From: Sunxiuqinia dokdonensis
GTDB lineage: Bacteria > Bacteroidota > Bacteroidia > Bacteroidales > Prolixibacteraceae
Assembly (NCBI RefSeq): GCF_001270965.1
Contig: NZ_LGIA01000069.1
Span: 1-37,003 of the forward strand
Length of the DNA: 37,003 nucleotides
Direction: 5' to 3'
Part shown: one piece after another, positions 17,248 to 23,636 of the stretch
Layout: the number at the start of each line of letters is the position of its first letter
Numbering within the stretch: position 1 is the first letter of the stretch
Position numbers and translations under genes: made by a program
The notes under the pieces: generated by a model
Told to the model about the DNA's origin: nothing
Database searches by the model: none
Seen by the model: the letters and a program-made list of their open reading frames with translations, nothing else

Positions 17248-18192
17248 TTAGAAACTCCACAAACGGGTAATTGTAAACCCTATCGCAAAGTTATCAAAAT
17301 CGATGCCAGTATTATTATTAATCATCATGTCCTGCAACAACATAGCTGGCGAGTTACCCATATAAATCTGGAAAGCATGTGTACTGGTAGACACTTCGTA
17401 TCCAAATGACAAGTTTGGTTCCGGGTGGTAAGGTCCATCCCATCCTGGCGTGTTCGTTGAGTTCCAGTCCGGATGCTGTTCCGAAATACCGTCAATTTGC
17501 AGAGGAACGTCATAATTAAAAATAATGGCCCCTTGAGGACTTACTTTTAACCGGCCATTAAAATGCAGGCCTACACGATCGTGGTCGTGCCACTGAGGTA
17601 CAAAATTGGCATGCGAAAAACTAACTGCTCCTTGCACTGAAAGGGCATTGGTAACTTTTCGGCCAATAATCAACTGTGCAAAATAAGATAACCGATTGTT
17701 AAATTTGTAATCAAATTTTTGTCCCGGCTCTTCAAAATTGAACAGTTCAACATCATCCCGATTCATCCCGTCAATAGCCGCATTGGCATAAACGGTCACA
17801 AAAACAGGTACCTGGTTTTTTCTTGTTTGCTCAAAAATGGTCCATTTGGCATTAAAATCGTTGTACATGTTTCTTTTGGAAATTCCCCAGCCAATCTGCA
17901 CATTGTTGGCCACGACGTAGTTCAGTCCAAGTCTGATGTTTCCTGCTGGAGCATAAATCCCCCAAAGGTCCGAGCTACCATTGTCAATTGAGCCAAATTT
18001 GTGCTGAATAACCATCTCCAAGGTCTTTACCGTTGGAATATGCGAAGTCTGTTGATCAATCAGCATTCCACTTTCCCAGGCAAACCGAACAGGTTTATCT
18101 TTTTCTACAACGTCAGCTGATTCTTCATCCTGAGCAAACAAATTAGTGCAAACAAACAGACCTAAGAGGATATATAATATTGTCTTCTTCAT
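17248..18192 (-). CDS. DUF5777-type beta-barrel protein
   Basis: A 314-residue protein with a clear signal peptide (1-20, ending LFAQ) and amphipathic strands ending in the aromatic ITRLWSF, as in outer-membrane barrels. The features RFAWESGMLIDQQT, VIQHKFGSIDNG and LGLNYVVANNVQIGWG match the DUF5777 family of Bacteroidota from memory. The family has no proven function; genes of this type often sit beside c-type cytochromes. Here it is flanked by a monoheme lipoprotein (22-bp gap) and a monoheme cytochrome (13-bp gap). A role as the porin part of an electron conduit is therefore a reasonable inference, not an observation. Confidence 0.8.
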   Translation of the reverse strand: MKKTILYILLGLFVCTNLFAQDEESADVVEKDKPVRFAWESGMLIDQQTSHIPTVKTLEMVIQHKFGSIDNGSSDLWGIYAPAGNIRLGLNYVVANNVQIGWGISKRNMYNDFNAKWTIFEQTRKNQVPVFVTVYANAAIDGMNRDDVELFNFEEPGQKFDYKFNNRLSYFAQLIIGRKVTNALSVQGAVSFSHANFVPQWHDHDRVGLHFNGRLKVSPQGAIIFNYDVPLQIDGISEQHPDWNSTNTPGWDGPYHPEPNLSFGYEVSTSTHAFQIYMGNSPAMLLQDMMINNNTGIDFDNFAIGFTITRLWSF

Positions 18193-18214
18193 AGTAGATT
18201 TCTTTTTATTTTCA

Positions 18215-18592
18215 CTAATTATTTTGTGCTCCCTGCTGGATCCATACTAAAATATACTGCCCTTGGGCTCCTGTATACTGGGCGTGAGTGTGTGTTGAAG
18301 CTCCCGCCTTAACGTACGAGTAGATCAGGCTTGATTCCGGATTGTCGCGGTTAATATATTTTGCGGTATTGATGCTCTGGTAGGCATTGGCAGCAGATAA
18401 ATCCGGCGCTCTTCCTCCCGAGTTGTGGCAACTGGCACAATTTGCCGTAAAGATTGGAAGTACGTCTGTCGCAAAACTTAGATCCTCCTCAACCGGGATA
18501 TCTGGAATTTCCTCCGGGGCAACAAAATCATACTCGCAAGCACCAACGGCCAGAACAAGGAAAAGACCCAGTAATAGTTTCAAATTTTTCAT
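18215..18592 (-). CDS. Monoheme cytochrome c lipoprotein
   Basis: A 125-residue lipoprotein. A signal peptide ends in the lipobox AVGAC, giving lipidated Cys19. One heme site, CASCH, follows FTANC. The stretch DVLPIFTANCASCHNSGGRAPDL is of the PSCyt/cytochrome c-like type found in many Bacteroidota surface proteins. The acidic segment EEIPDIPVEED after the lipobox could act as a spacer or export signal. It begins an operon with the DUF5777 protein, which it precedes by 22 bp, and is separated from the six-heme gene upstream by a terminator. Outer-membrane placement is inferred. Confidence 0.88.
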   Translation of the reverse strand: MKNLKLLLGLFLVLAVGACEYDFVAPEEIPDIPVEEDLSFATDVLPIFTANCASCHNSGGRAPDLSAANAYQSINTAKYINRDNPESSLIYSYVKAGASTHTHAQYTGAQGQYILVWIQQGAQNN

Positions 18593-18621
18593 ATTGCGTG
18601 GTGTTTAGCTTATAAACGATT

Positions 18622-18654
18622 AAAAAAAAGCTTCCTCGTCAGAAGCTTTTTTTT
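18622..18654 (-). terminator. Bidirectional-type terminator between cytochrome modules
   Basis: An A8-GCTTC arm (18622-18634) pairs with GAAGC-T8 (18642-18654) around a 7-nt loop. It lies 17 bp past the six-heme gene stop and before the monoheme lipoprotein gene. It implies separate transcription or partial read-through. Confidence 0.85.
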
Positions 18655-18671
18655 ATTTATAATTCCTGTGA

Positions 18672-19697
18672 TTATTGCAGTGCTTCGATTGAGTTCTGAA
18701 GTAGAGCTTTAGTGTAAGCTGGGTTGTGAACACCCGCACTCTGATCTTCGGTGATGTGCATGTAGTTCCAAGCAGCACCCAAAACTTCAAGAGAAACGTT
18801 CGCCCCTGTAACAAGACTACCATCAACCATAGCGCCTTCGGCTTCCAACAGATCTTCCAATTGCTCAAGTAAACCAGCAATTTCTGTTAATCGTCCGCCT
18901 ACGTCAAAGTTGGTAGCACTACCGTGACATTCTGTACAAGCGTCAATTGCAGGGGTAGCAAAATGGTGATTTGATTCATCCATATGACAAGAAACACAAC
19001 CAAGCTCGGCATGTCTGCTTGCGGTACTACCTGATTCAGGATAGGCAACACTACCAGCAAATTCACGGCCACCGGTTCCAACCAGCATATTGGCTTGCGA
19101 AGAATAGTGAGGGCCATAGCGGTTAGGAATAGAAGTGATTACATTGCCATCGCTATCAGTATCGGAATAAGCACGCCTGGACTGGTGGCAGTTAACGCAC
19201 ATATTTGAACCGCCTTCAAGGTTTACCTCTACGGTGTTGTCAGCGATCAAACTAACAGCTTCATCGATTCTGAAATAAACGGCATTGCCCGCTTCATCTT
19301 CAAATACAGGAGTTTCACCATGAGTATGGCAGGTTGTACAGTTAATTGGTGATCCTGACACATCATCACCACCTTTCAGATACGCAACAAATCCCACTCC
19401 TGAGTGACAATCAGCACAGCCAGATCTGGTACCAGCATATCCTAAAGAGCTTCCTGTAGCATGACCTGAAGATGCCCACTGGGCTTCAAATCCGTCCATG
19501 GTTTCGGTATTGTGACAATCAATACAAAATGCAGAACCATCGGCACCTGCAGCGCCGTCTGTTCCGTCAACACCATCTATTCCATCAGCACCATCGGCAC
19601 CATCAATTCCCGGAGGGCCTTCCTTAACACACGCGGGGATAATAAACAATACCAGCGAGGCTACAAACAACAACTTGGTTATTTCTCTGAGTTTCAT
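18672..19697 (-). CDS. Six-heme c-type cytochrome lipoprotein with collagen-like stalk
   Basis: A 341-residue lipoprotein. The signal peptide ends IIPAC, giving lipidated Cys23. Residues 27-54 are uninterrupted Gly-X-Y triplets, mostly G(A/I/V/T)D, a collagen-like stalk. Six CXXCH sites follow: CIDCH (58), CADCH, CTTCH, CVNCH, CVSCH and CTECH. The C-terminal 70 residues are helical with no heme site. The heme arrangement resembles decaheme-like surface cytochromes only in general terms. Triple-helical stalks imply a trimer and would project the heme domain from the membrane; this is inference. An FNR-box-like site lies about 125 bp upstream of its ATG, and a terminator follows the gene. Confidence 0.9.
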   Translation of the reverse strand: MKLREITKLLFVASLVLFIIPACVKEGPPGIDGADGADGIDGVDGTDGAAGADGSAFCIDCHNTETMDGFEAQWASSGHATGSSLGYAGTRSGCADCHSGVGFVAYLKGGDDVSGSPINCTTCHTHGETPVFEDEAGNAVYFRIDEAVSLIADNTVEVNLEGGSNMCVNCHQSRRAYSDTDSDGNVITSIPNRYGPHYSSQANMLVGTGGREFAGSVAYPESGSTASRHAELGCVSCHMDESNHHFATPAIDACTECHGSATNFDVGGRLTEIAGLLEQLEDLLEAEGAMVDGSLVTGANVSLEVLGAAWNYMHITEDQSAGVHNPAYTKALLQNSIEALQ

Positions 19698-19822
19698 ACG
19701 CTTATAAATTTAGTACATTCATATAATCTGGAATCTCTTCCAATTCTTTAGTTTGAGCGTAAAAGTATAATTGAAAGCACTAATTTCGAAGACCTGAGAG
19801 GTGACATAATTCGAGAGAAAAA

Positions 19823-19836
19823 TTGACATATATCAA
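19823..19836. promoter_or_regulatory. FNR/CRP-type operator candidate
   Basis: TTGACATATATCAA matches the FNR consensus TTGAT-N4-ATCAA with a single mismatch, and the flanking bases extend the palindrome to 18 bp (19821-19838). It sits at the 3' edge of the FNR-like gene, about 125 bp upstream of the six-heme cytochrome ATG. The binding protein is not shown; the adjacent regulator is the obvious candidate. Confidence 0.55.
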
Positions 19837-20562
19837 TTAGCCATTTTTGCTGATTTTTGTCAGCTCCGGCTCATTCAAAATCTCAATTTCACTGCGGCTT
19901 TGCTTGATGATGCCGGAGACTTCCAACTCCTTCATATTTCGAATGAAACTCTCTTTGGTCATGCCTGACATCTCAGCAAATTCTTGCTTGCTGAGTTTGT
20001 AGCGAAAAGGATTTGATTTGTAGATTTCGTTTTTCAAATATAGCAAGGTATCGGCCACCCGACCGGGCATATATTTTTGAGTCAAACCGATCAGGGTATT
20101 GAGCATCTCAATATTTTGCTTGTTGTTATATTTAAGCAGTTCGTAGGCAAATTTACTATTCCGGGCTAAAATGGTATGCAAGCGGGTTGAATCGATAAAA
20201 CAACATTCAACTGTAGTCAAGGCTGTCACCGTAAAGTGTCTTATATCATCACTAATCACTCCCCCGGCAGTCACCAAGCTGTGGGTTGAGATCAGTTTTA
20301 AAATCACATTCTTGCCATTGGCTCCTTCTGCCACCACTTTTGCCAAGCCTTCTTTCATGCACACAAAATGAGTTGTAGACGTGTTTTGCTTAATGATGGT
20401 CTCTCCGGGATTAAAAACAACATTGCGTTTGCAAGTCATCAAATAATCCATATCCTCCTTCGACAAACACTCAAATATGCTTGACTCCGCCTCGGGCAAA
20501 CACCGCATACAACACGACTTGGCGCAGTTGATACAATCTTCTATTTGTGATTCTTTAAACAT
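19837..20562 (-). CDS. Crp/Fnr-family regulator with cysteine-rich N-terminus
   Basis: A 241-residue regulator with a cyclic-nucleotide-binding-like sensor domain (about 25-140) and a C-terminal winged helix with the HTH segment LSKQEFAEMSGMTKESFIR. The N-terminus carries Cys at 10, 13, 17, 18, 21 and 32. A CysCys pair at 120-121 aligns by position with the fourth cluster ligand of E. coli FNR (Cys122). This suggests a redox-sensing [4Fe-4S] cluster, though the N-terminal spacing is not that of FNR. I chose the ATG at 20562; the longer frame starts with TTG. It lies immediately upstream of the cytochrome locus on the same strand and probably controls it. Confidence 0.9.
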   Translation of the reverse strand: MFKESQIEDCINCAKSCCMRCLPEAESSIFECLSKEDMDYLMTCKRNVVFNPGETIIKQNTSTTHFVCMKEGLAKVVAEGANGKNVILKLISTHSLVTAGGVISDDIRHFTVTALTTVECCFIDSTRLHTILARNSKFAYELLKYNNKQNIEMLNTLIGLTQKYMPGRVADTLLYLKNEIYKSNPFRYKLSKQEFAEMSGMTKESFIRNMKELEVSGIIKQSRSEIEILNEPELTKISKNG

Positions 20563-20892
20563 CCCTGTCAAAACTCGCTAATTAAAGAATAGTATATTTT
20601 CGCATAAATATATATATTAATATTCTCATGCTTCAGGTTTTCATATCCTATTTTAATAGTCGGATAATTGCCTGCAAAAATAAAACGCTTTAATATACTG
20701 ACAATAGGCTAATTAAAAAAGTGATGGATTAAAAAAAATGTTGTAGAATATCCCTTCTTTATTTTCGAACCAAAAACAGAGATTCCGAAGAAATACCCGA
20801 GGAGGTTGAAGCAGGAAAACAAACCTAGAAACCGCGTCTTATTGCCAGCTACAATCCCCAAAATCCCACGAAGTAAACAATACATAACATGA
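20563..20892. other. AT-rich intergenic region, no gene seen
   Basis: These 330 bp upstream of the FNR-like gene are AT-rich, with an alternating AT run near 20607-20620. I see no open frame of plausible content, no RNA gene, and no FNR-like palindrome. It probably holds the regulator's promoter. Confidence 0.5.
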
Positions 20893-21102
20893 TTAATTGG
20901 TCATGAAATCGAGCACACTGCTTGCTCCCGAGGACCGGACTCCTTTGTACAACTCGGTATAACCGCAAGCGGCACATGAAACAGCCGTAAAACGTCGGTT
21001 TTGAATATTGAAGTACTTTGTAAATCCTGATCCGGTCGTTCTTATTTCATCGATATCGACTTTCTTTCCGCCACATTTTGGGCAAACATAAACTTTTCTC
21101 AT
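20893..21102 (-). CDS. Small zinc-ribbon protein (COG3478-like)
   Basis: A 69-residue protein with two CxxC knuckles: CPKC (Cys7, Cys10) and CAAC (Cys43, Cys46), the latter followed by GYTELYK. This is the pattern of the predicted nucleic-acid-binding zinc-ribbon family COG3478. The spacing fits one zinc ion. Its function is not known. It stands alone on the minus strand, 60 bp past the ribbon-helix-helix gene, and may be transcribed with it. The ATG at 21102 is the only good start. Confidence 0.85.
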   Translation of the reverse strand: MRKVYVCPKCGGKKVDIDEIRTTGSGFTKYFNIQNRRFTAVSCAACGYTELYKGVRSSGASSVLDFMTN

Positions 21103-21162
21103 AAGTATTGACTTTTTGTGATAATAACAGAATTTTTTTAGTTCAGAAAAGCACCGAATAAC

Positions 21163-21333
21163 TTAATCGCTGTCTGGCTTCTTTGTTCTTTTCCGACCTG
21201 CATCCTGCAGTGCCTTATTAATGATCCATTCCAGCTGGCCGTTGATACTCCGAAAATCGTCGGCCGCCCATCGCTCCAGCGCCTCATAGTCATCCGGATT
21301 GAGACGTAATACAAATGTTTTTTTCTTTGGCAT
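21163..21333 (-). CDS. Arc-family ribbon-helix-helix DNA-binding protein
   Basis: A 56-residue protein reading KKKTFVLRLNPDDYEALERW then INGQLEWIINKAL, the beta strand and two helices of Arc/MetJ-type ribbon-helix-helix repressors. The basic tail is AGRKRTKKPD. I use the ATG at 21333, preceded by a purine-rich AGAGGAGAGG that would be a good Shine-Dalgarno; a longer frame to 21480 adds unrelated residues overlapping the previous gene. It follows the SPFH and DUF5808 genes. SPFH proteins and small Arc-like proteins occur together in many genomes, and it may autoregulate this operon. Confidence 0.85.
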   Translation of the reverse strand: MPKKKTFVLRLNPDDYEALERWAADDFRSINGQLEWIINKALQDAGRKRTKKPDSD

Positions 21334-21395
21334 AATATCCTCTCCTCTACCATTCCTATTTATTCTGATTTTCTCACCCCATAACTTAGGGTGCT

Positions 21396-21641
21396 TTAGA
21401 TTTTCGAGACCAGCCAGCCTAAAGCAAAAATGAGAATCAGGAACAGGTAGGTTTCCGTTTTTGCAAAATTCAGTGTCCACCCCAAAAGTTTATTCCGCTT
21501 TGGCAGGATGGTCCGATCATCTCTCGGGTTAAAATAAAAGATTCCCCAGATATAGTTATCCGGATCGTTTCGCATGCGATCCAGGTCAAACCGATCAAAT
21601 GAATCCTTCATATTCCATATTTTTTTCGTTTCTGGTATCAT
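21396..21641 (-). CDS. DUF5808-type small membrane protein
   Basis: An 81-residue protein with the pattern WGIFYFNPRDDRTILPKR followed by LGWTLNFAK, which I recognise as DUF5808, and a C-terminal membrane helix (about 62-79). Its ATG at 21641 overlaps the SPFH stop codon by one base (TGATG), implying translational coupling. The frame extends to a TTG at 21644, which I reject as the start. The function is unknown; a physical link to the SPFH membrane protein is suggested by the coupling. Confidence 0.82.
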   Translation of the reverse strand: MIPETKKIWNMKDSFDRFDLDRMRNDPDNYIWGIFYFNPRDDRTILPKRNKLLGWTLNFAKTETYLFLILIFALGWLVSKI

Positions 21642-22486
21642 CAATAAATACTACCGGTATTGACGACCGGAGTGGCCTCTTTATCACCACAAAGTACCAC
21701 CATCAGGTTGCTAACCATGGTGGCTTTTTTCTCTTCATCCAACTCCACAATTCCCTTTTTACCCAACTCATCCAAGGCCATTTCAACCATACCAACAGCC
21801 CCTTCCACAATTTTGAAACGGGCAGCAACAATGGCTGTCGCTTGTTGGCGCTTCAGCATGGCCTGTGCAATTTCCTGCGCATACGCCAGGTAATTTATCC
21901 GCGCTTCCATGACCTCAATGCCGGCAATCGCCACACGTTCAGCCACCTCCCGTTCCAGTTCTTCATTCACTTCTTCACCACCACTCCGCAAAGTAATCTC
22001 GGCCTCGTGATCTTCAAAATTGTCATACGGGTAGAGTCCGGCCAGTTTTCTGATTGCTGCTTCTGTTTGAATGGTTACAAAATGTTCAAAATCATTCACA
22101 TCAAAAGCTGCTTTGAACGTTTCACGGACGCGCCAAACCAGCACGACTCCAATCATGACCGGATTCCCAATTTTATCGTTGACTTTGATTGGTTCACTGT
22201 CCAGGTTTCGCGCCCTCAGCGAAATTTTTTTCCTGATAAAAAAAGGATTCACCCAGCGAAATCCGTTATTCTTGATCGTTCCGCGATAATCGCCAAAAAG
22301 CACCAAAACCGCGCTTTCGTTTGGGTTGACAATGATAAATCCTTTGGCGAAAAACACAAAAAGCAGAATCAGCACAACAGCCGGAATAGGATTCCCGCTG
22401 ATAAAGCCCAGCACAATAAGCGCAAGCAGAACGATTTCTACCGCAACAAAAGCATAGCCAGAACCGGCACGATACATTTTTTCCAT
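21641..22486 (-). CDS. SPFH-domain (stomatin/prohibitin-like) membrane protein
   Basis: A 281-residue protein with two N-terminal hydrophobic segments (about 10-30 and 34-52) followed by an SPFH domain: GFIIVNPNESAVLVLFGDYRG, then WRVRETFKAAFDV, then a coiled-coil stretch rich in Glu and Ala (LEREVAERVAIAGIEV, AQEIAQAMLKRQQATAIVAA). SPFH proteins form membrane-bound oligomers and organise membrane domains. It is the first gene of an operon with DUF5808 and ribbon-helix-helix genes. A doubled palindrome lies just upstream. The exact role is unknown. Confidence 0.92.
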   Translation of the reverse strand: MEKMYRAGSGYAFVAVEIVLLALIVLGFISGNPIPAVVLILLFVFFAKGFIIVNPNESAVLVLFGDYRGTIKNNGFRWVNPFFIRKKISLRARNLDSEPIKVNDKIGNPVMIGVVLVWRVRETFKAAFDVNDFEHFVTIQTEAAIRKLAGLYPYDNFEDHEAEITLRSGGEEVNEELEREVAERVAIAGIEVMEARINYLAYAQEIAQAMLKRQQATAIVAARFKIVEGAVGMVEMALDELGKKGIVELDEEKKATMVSNLMVVLCGDKEATPVVNTGSIY

Positions 22487-22501
22487 TGTTTTATAATTTA
22501 G

Positions 22502-22523
22502 ATTGATATCATATTGATATCAC
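22502..22523 (-). promoter_or_regulatory. Tandem palindromic operator candidate upstream of the SPFH operon
   Basis: ATTGATATCA occurs at 22502-22511 and again at 22513-22522, spaced 11 bp; each contains the self-complementary TTGATATCA(A) core. It lies 16 bp before the SPFH ATG. Ribbon-helix-helix repressors bind such tandem sites, and this operon encodes one. Confidence 0.45.
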
Positions 22524-22537
22524 TAAATTACAGAAAA

Positions 22538-22560
22538 AAAGCATCTCGAAAAGATGCTTT
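22538..22560 (-). terminator. Terminator of the small hypothetical gene
   Basis: AAAGCATCT (22538-22546) pairs perfectly with AGATGCTTT (22552-22560) around a 5-nt loop. On the minus strand a T7 run results. It lies 21 bp past the stop at 22581. Confidence 0.85.
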
Positions 22561-22580
22561 ACAACTCATTTTTATAAAAA

Positions 22581-22823
22581 TCAGTTTTTAATGACTTCAA
22601 TGCGGCTTGTCAGATGAGAGTCTAAAACCTCGTAGGATTTGGAAAAGTTAAGTATTTTCTGCACTGACTTTTCAGATGGAGAAAATAAGATTTCACCCAA
22701 CTCCTGCTTCAGCGTAGCTTCCTTTTCCTTAATCGAATTGATTTCGCGGGGAGCAAACTGATCATATGGACAGGCATGAAGAAAATGAATCAAAGTATAA
22801 TTTTTCATCATAGGCATTATCAT
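22581..22823 (-). CDS. Small hypothetical protein next to sigma factor
   Basis: An 80-residue protein that I do not recognise. It is hydrophilic and mostly helical after an aromatic N-terminus (TLIHFLHACPYDQFAPREIN), with many Lys and Glu and no membrane segment. An internal ATG at 22808 (KNYTLIHF) is a likelier start and would give 75 residues. It lies 58 bp downstream of the ECF sigma gene on the same strand and ends in a strong terminator, so it is probably co-transcribed and genuine. It could be linked to control of the sigma factor, but nothing in it shows an anti-sigma domain. Confidence 0.6.
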   Translation of the reverse strand: MIMPMMKNYTLIHFLHACPYDQFAPREINSIKEKEATLKQELGEILFSPSEKSVQKILNFSKSYEVLDSHLTSRIEVIKN

Positions 22824-22881
22824 GTAGTTTTAAATTCAAATAAAAAACGCCCATGAAGAAAGTTTATTGTTTGCCGAAAGC

Positions 22882-23475
22882 TTAAATTTTGGTCAGATTC
22901 AGCCCGTTTTTCTCAATCAGCTTTCGCAAATTAATCAGCGCATAGCGCATCCGCCCCAAAGCGGTATTGATACTGACGTCGGTTTGCTTGGCAATTTCCT
23001 TGAAACTCAGCCCCATGTAATGTCGCATAACAATCACCTGCCGCTGATCTTCAGGCAATAAATCGATTAATTTGCGAACGTCTTCCGTAATTTGATCATA
23101 CACCAGCTTGTCTTCAATATTATCCTCAGCAAATTTTTGTGAGTTGAACAAATCAATTTCTGTTTCATCGTTCGAGGTGGTGTTCAACAGCTTTTCTTTA
23201 CGAAAATGGTCAATAATGAGGTTATGGGCAATACGTAAAACCCAGGAAACAAACTTCCCGTTCTCTGTATATTTGCCATTTTTCAACGAGCGAATAACTT
23301 TTATAAATGTGTCCTGGAAAATATCTTCGGCGAGCTGGTGATTTTTAACAATCAAAACAATGTACGTAAATACTCTGTTTTTATGCCGTCCGACAAGCTC
23401 TTCAAGAGCGGTCTGATCACCTTGTATAAATTTTTGAACGAGCAAATTGTCGTTCAATGTTTCAGTCTTGAACAT
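22882..23475 (-). CDS. ECF RNA polymerase sigma factor
   Basis: A 197-residue sigma-70-family factor of the ECF type. Region 2 includes LAEDIFQDTFIKVIRSL and FVSWVLRIAHNLIIDHFR. Region 4 begins LPEDQRQVIVMRHYMGLSFKEIA and ends NTALGRMRYALINLRK. No anti-sigma gene with a membrane segment lies beside it, and no TonB-dependent receptor is nearby. The gene is divergent from uvrA, sharing a 160-bp intergenic region. The target genes are unknown. Confidence 0.94.
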   Translation of the reverse strand: MFKTETLNDNLLVQKFIQGDQTALEELVGRHKNRVFTYIVLIVKNHQLAEDIFQDTFIKVIRSLKNGKYTENGKFVSWVLRIAHNLIIDHFRKEKLLNTTSNDETEIDLFNSQKFAEDNIEDKLVYDQITEDVRKLIDLLPEDQRQVIVMRHYMGLSFKEIAKQTDVSINTALGRMRYALINLRKLIEKNGLNLTKI

Positions 23476-23560
23476 TACTTTCTATTTATGTTTTCTTAGA
23501 TAAACAAAAGTAAAATTCTCCTATAGGCAATCAGATTTATGTATGAGTAAAACAATTTGT

Positions 23561-23568
23561 TAATTTTG
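23561..23568 (+). promoter_or_regulatory. Probable uvrA -7 promoter box
   Basis: TAATTTTG matches the Bacteroidota TAnnTTTG -7 consensus exactly, about 70 bp before the uvrA ATG. No clear -33 element is seen. Confidence 0.45.
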
Positions 23569-23636
23569 CACGTCGTAAAAATGACAGTTTTTTGGTAGAA
23601 AAACAAATTTATACCGGCGAAAATCACCACAGATCC

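Noticed and set aside
23592-23636. TTG-initiated extension of uvrA
   Set aside because: The added residues do not resemble a UvrA N-terminus, and an ATG at 23637 gives the usual start.
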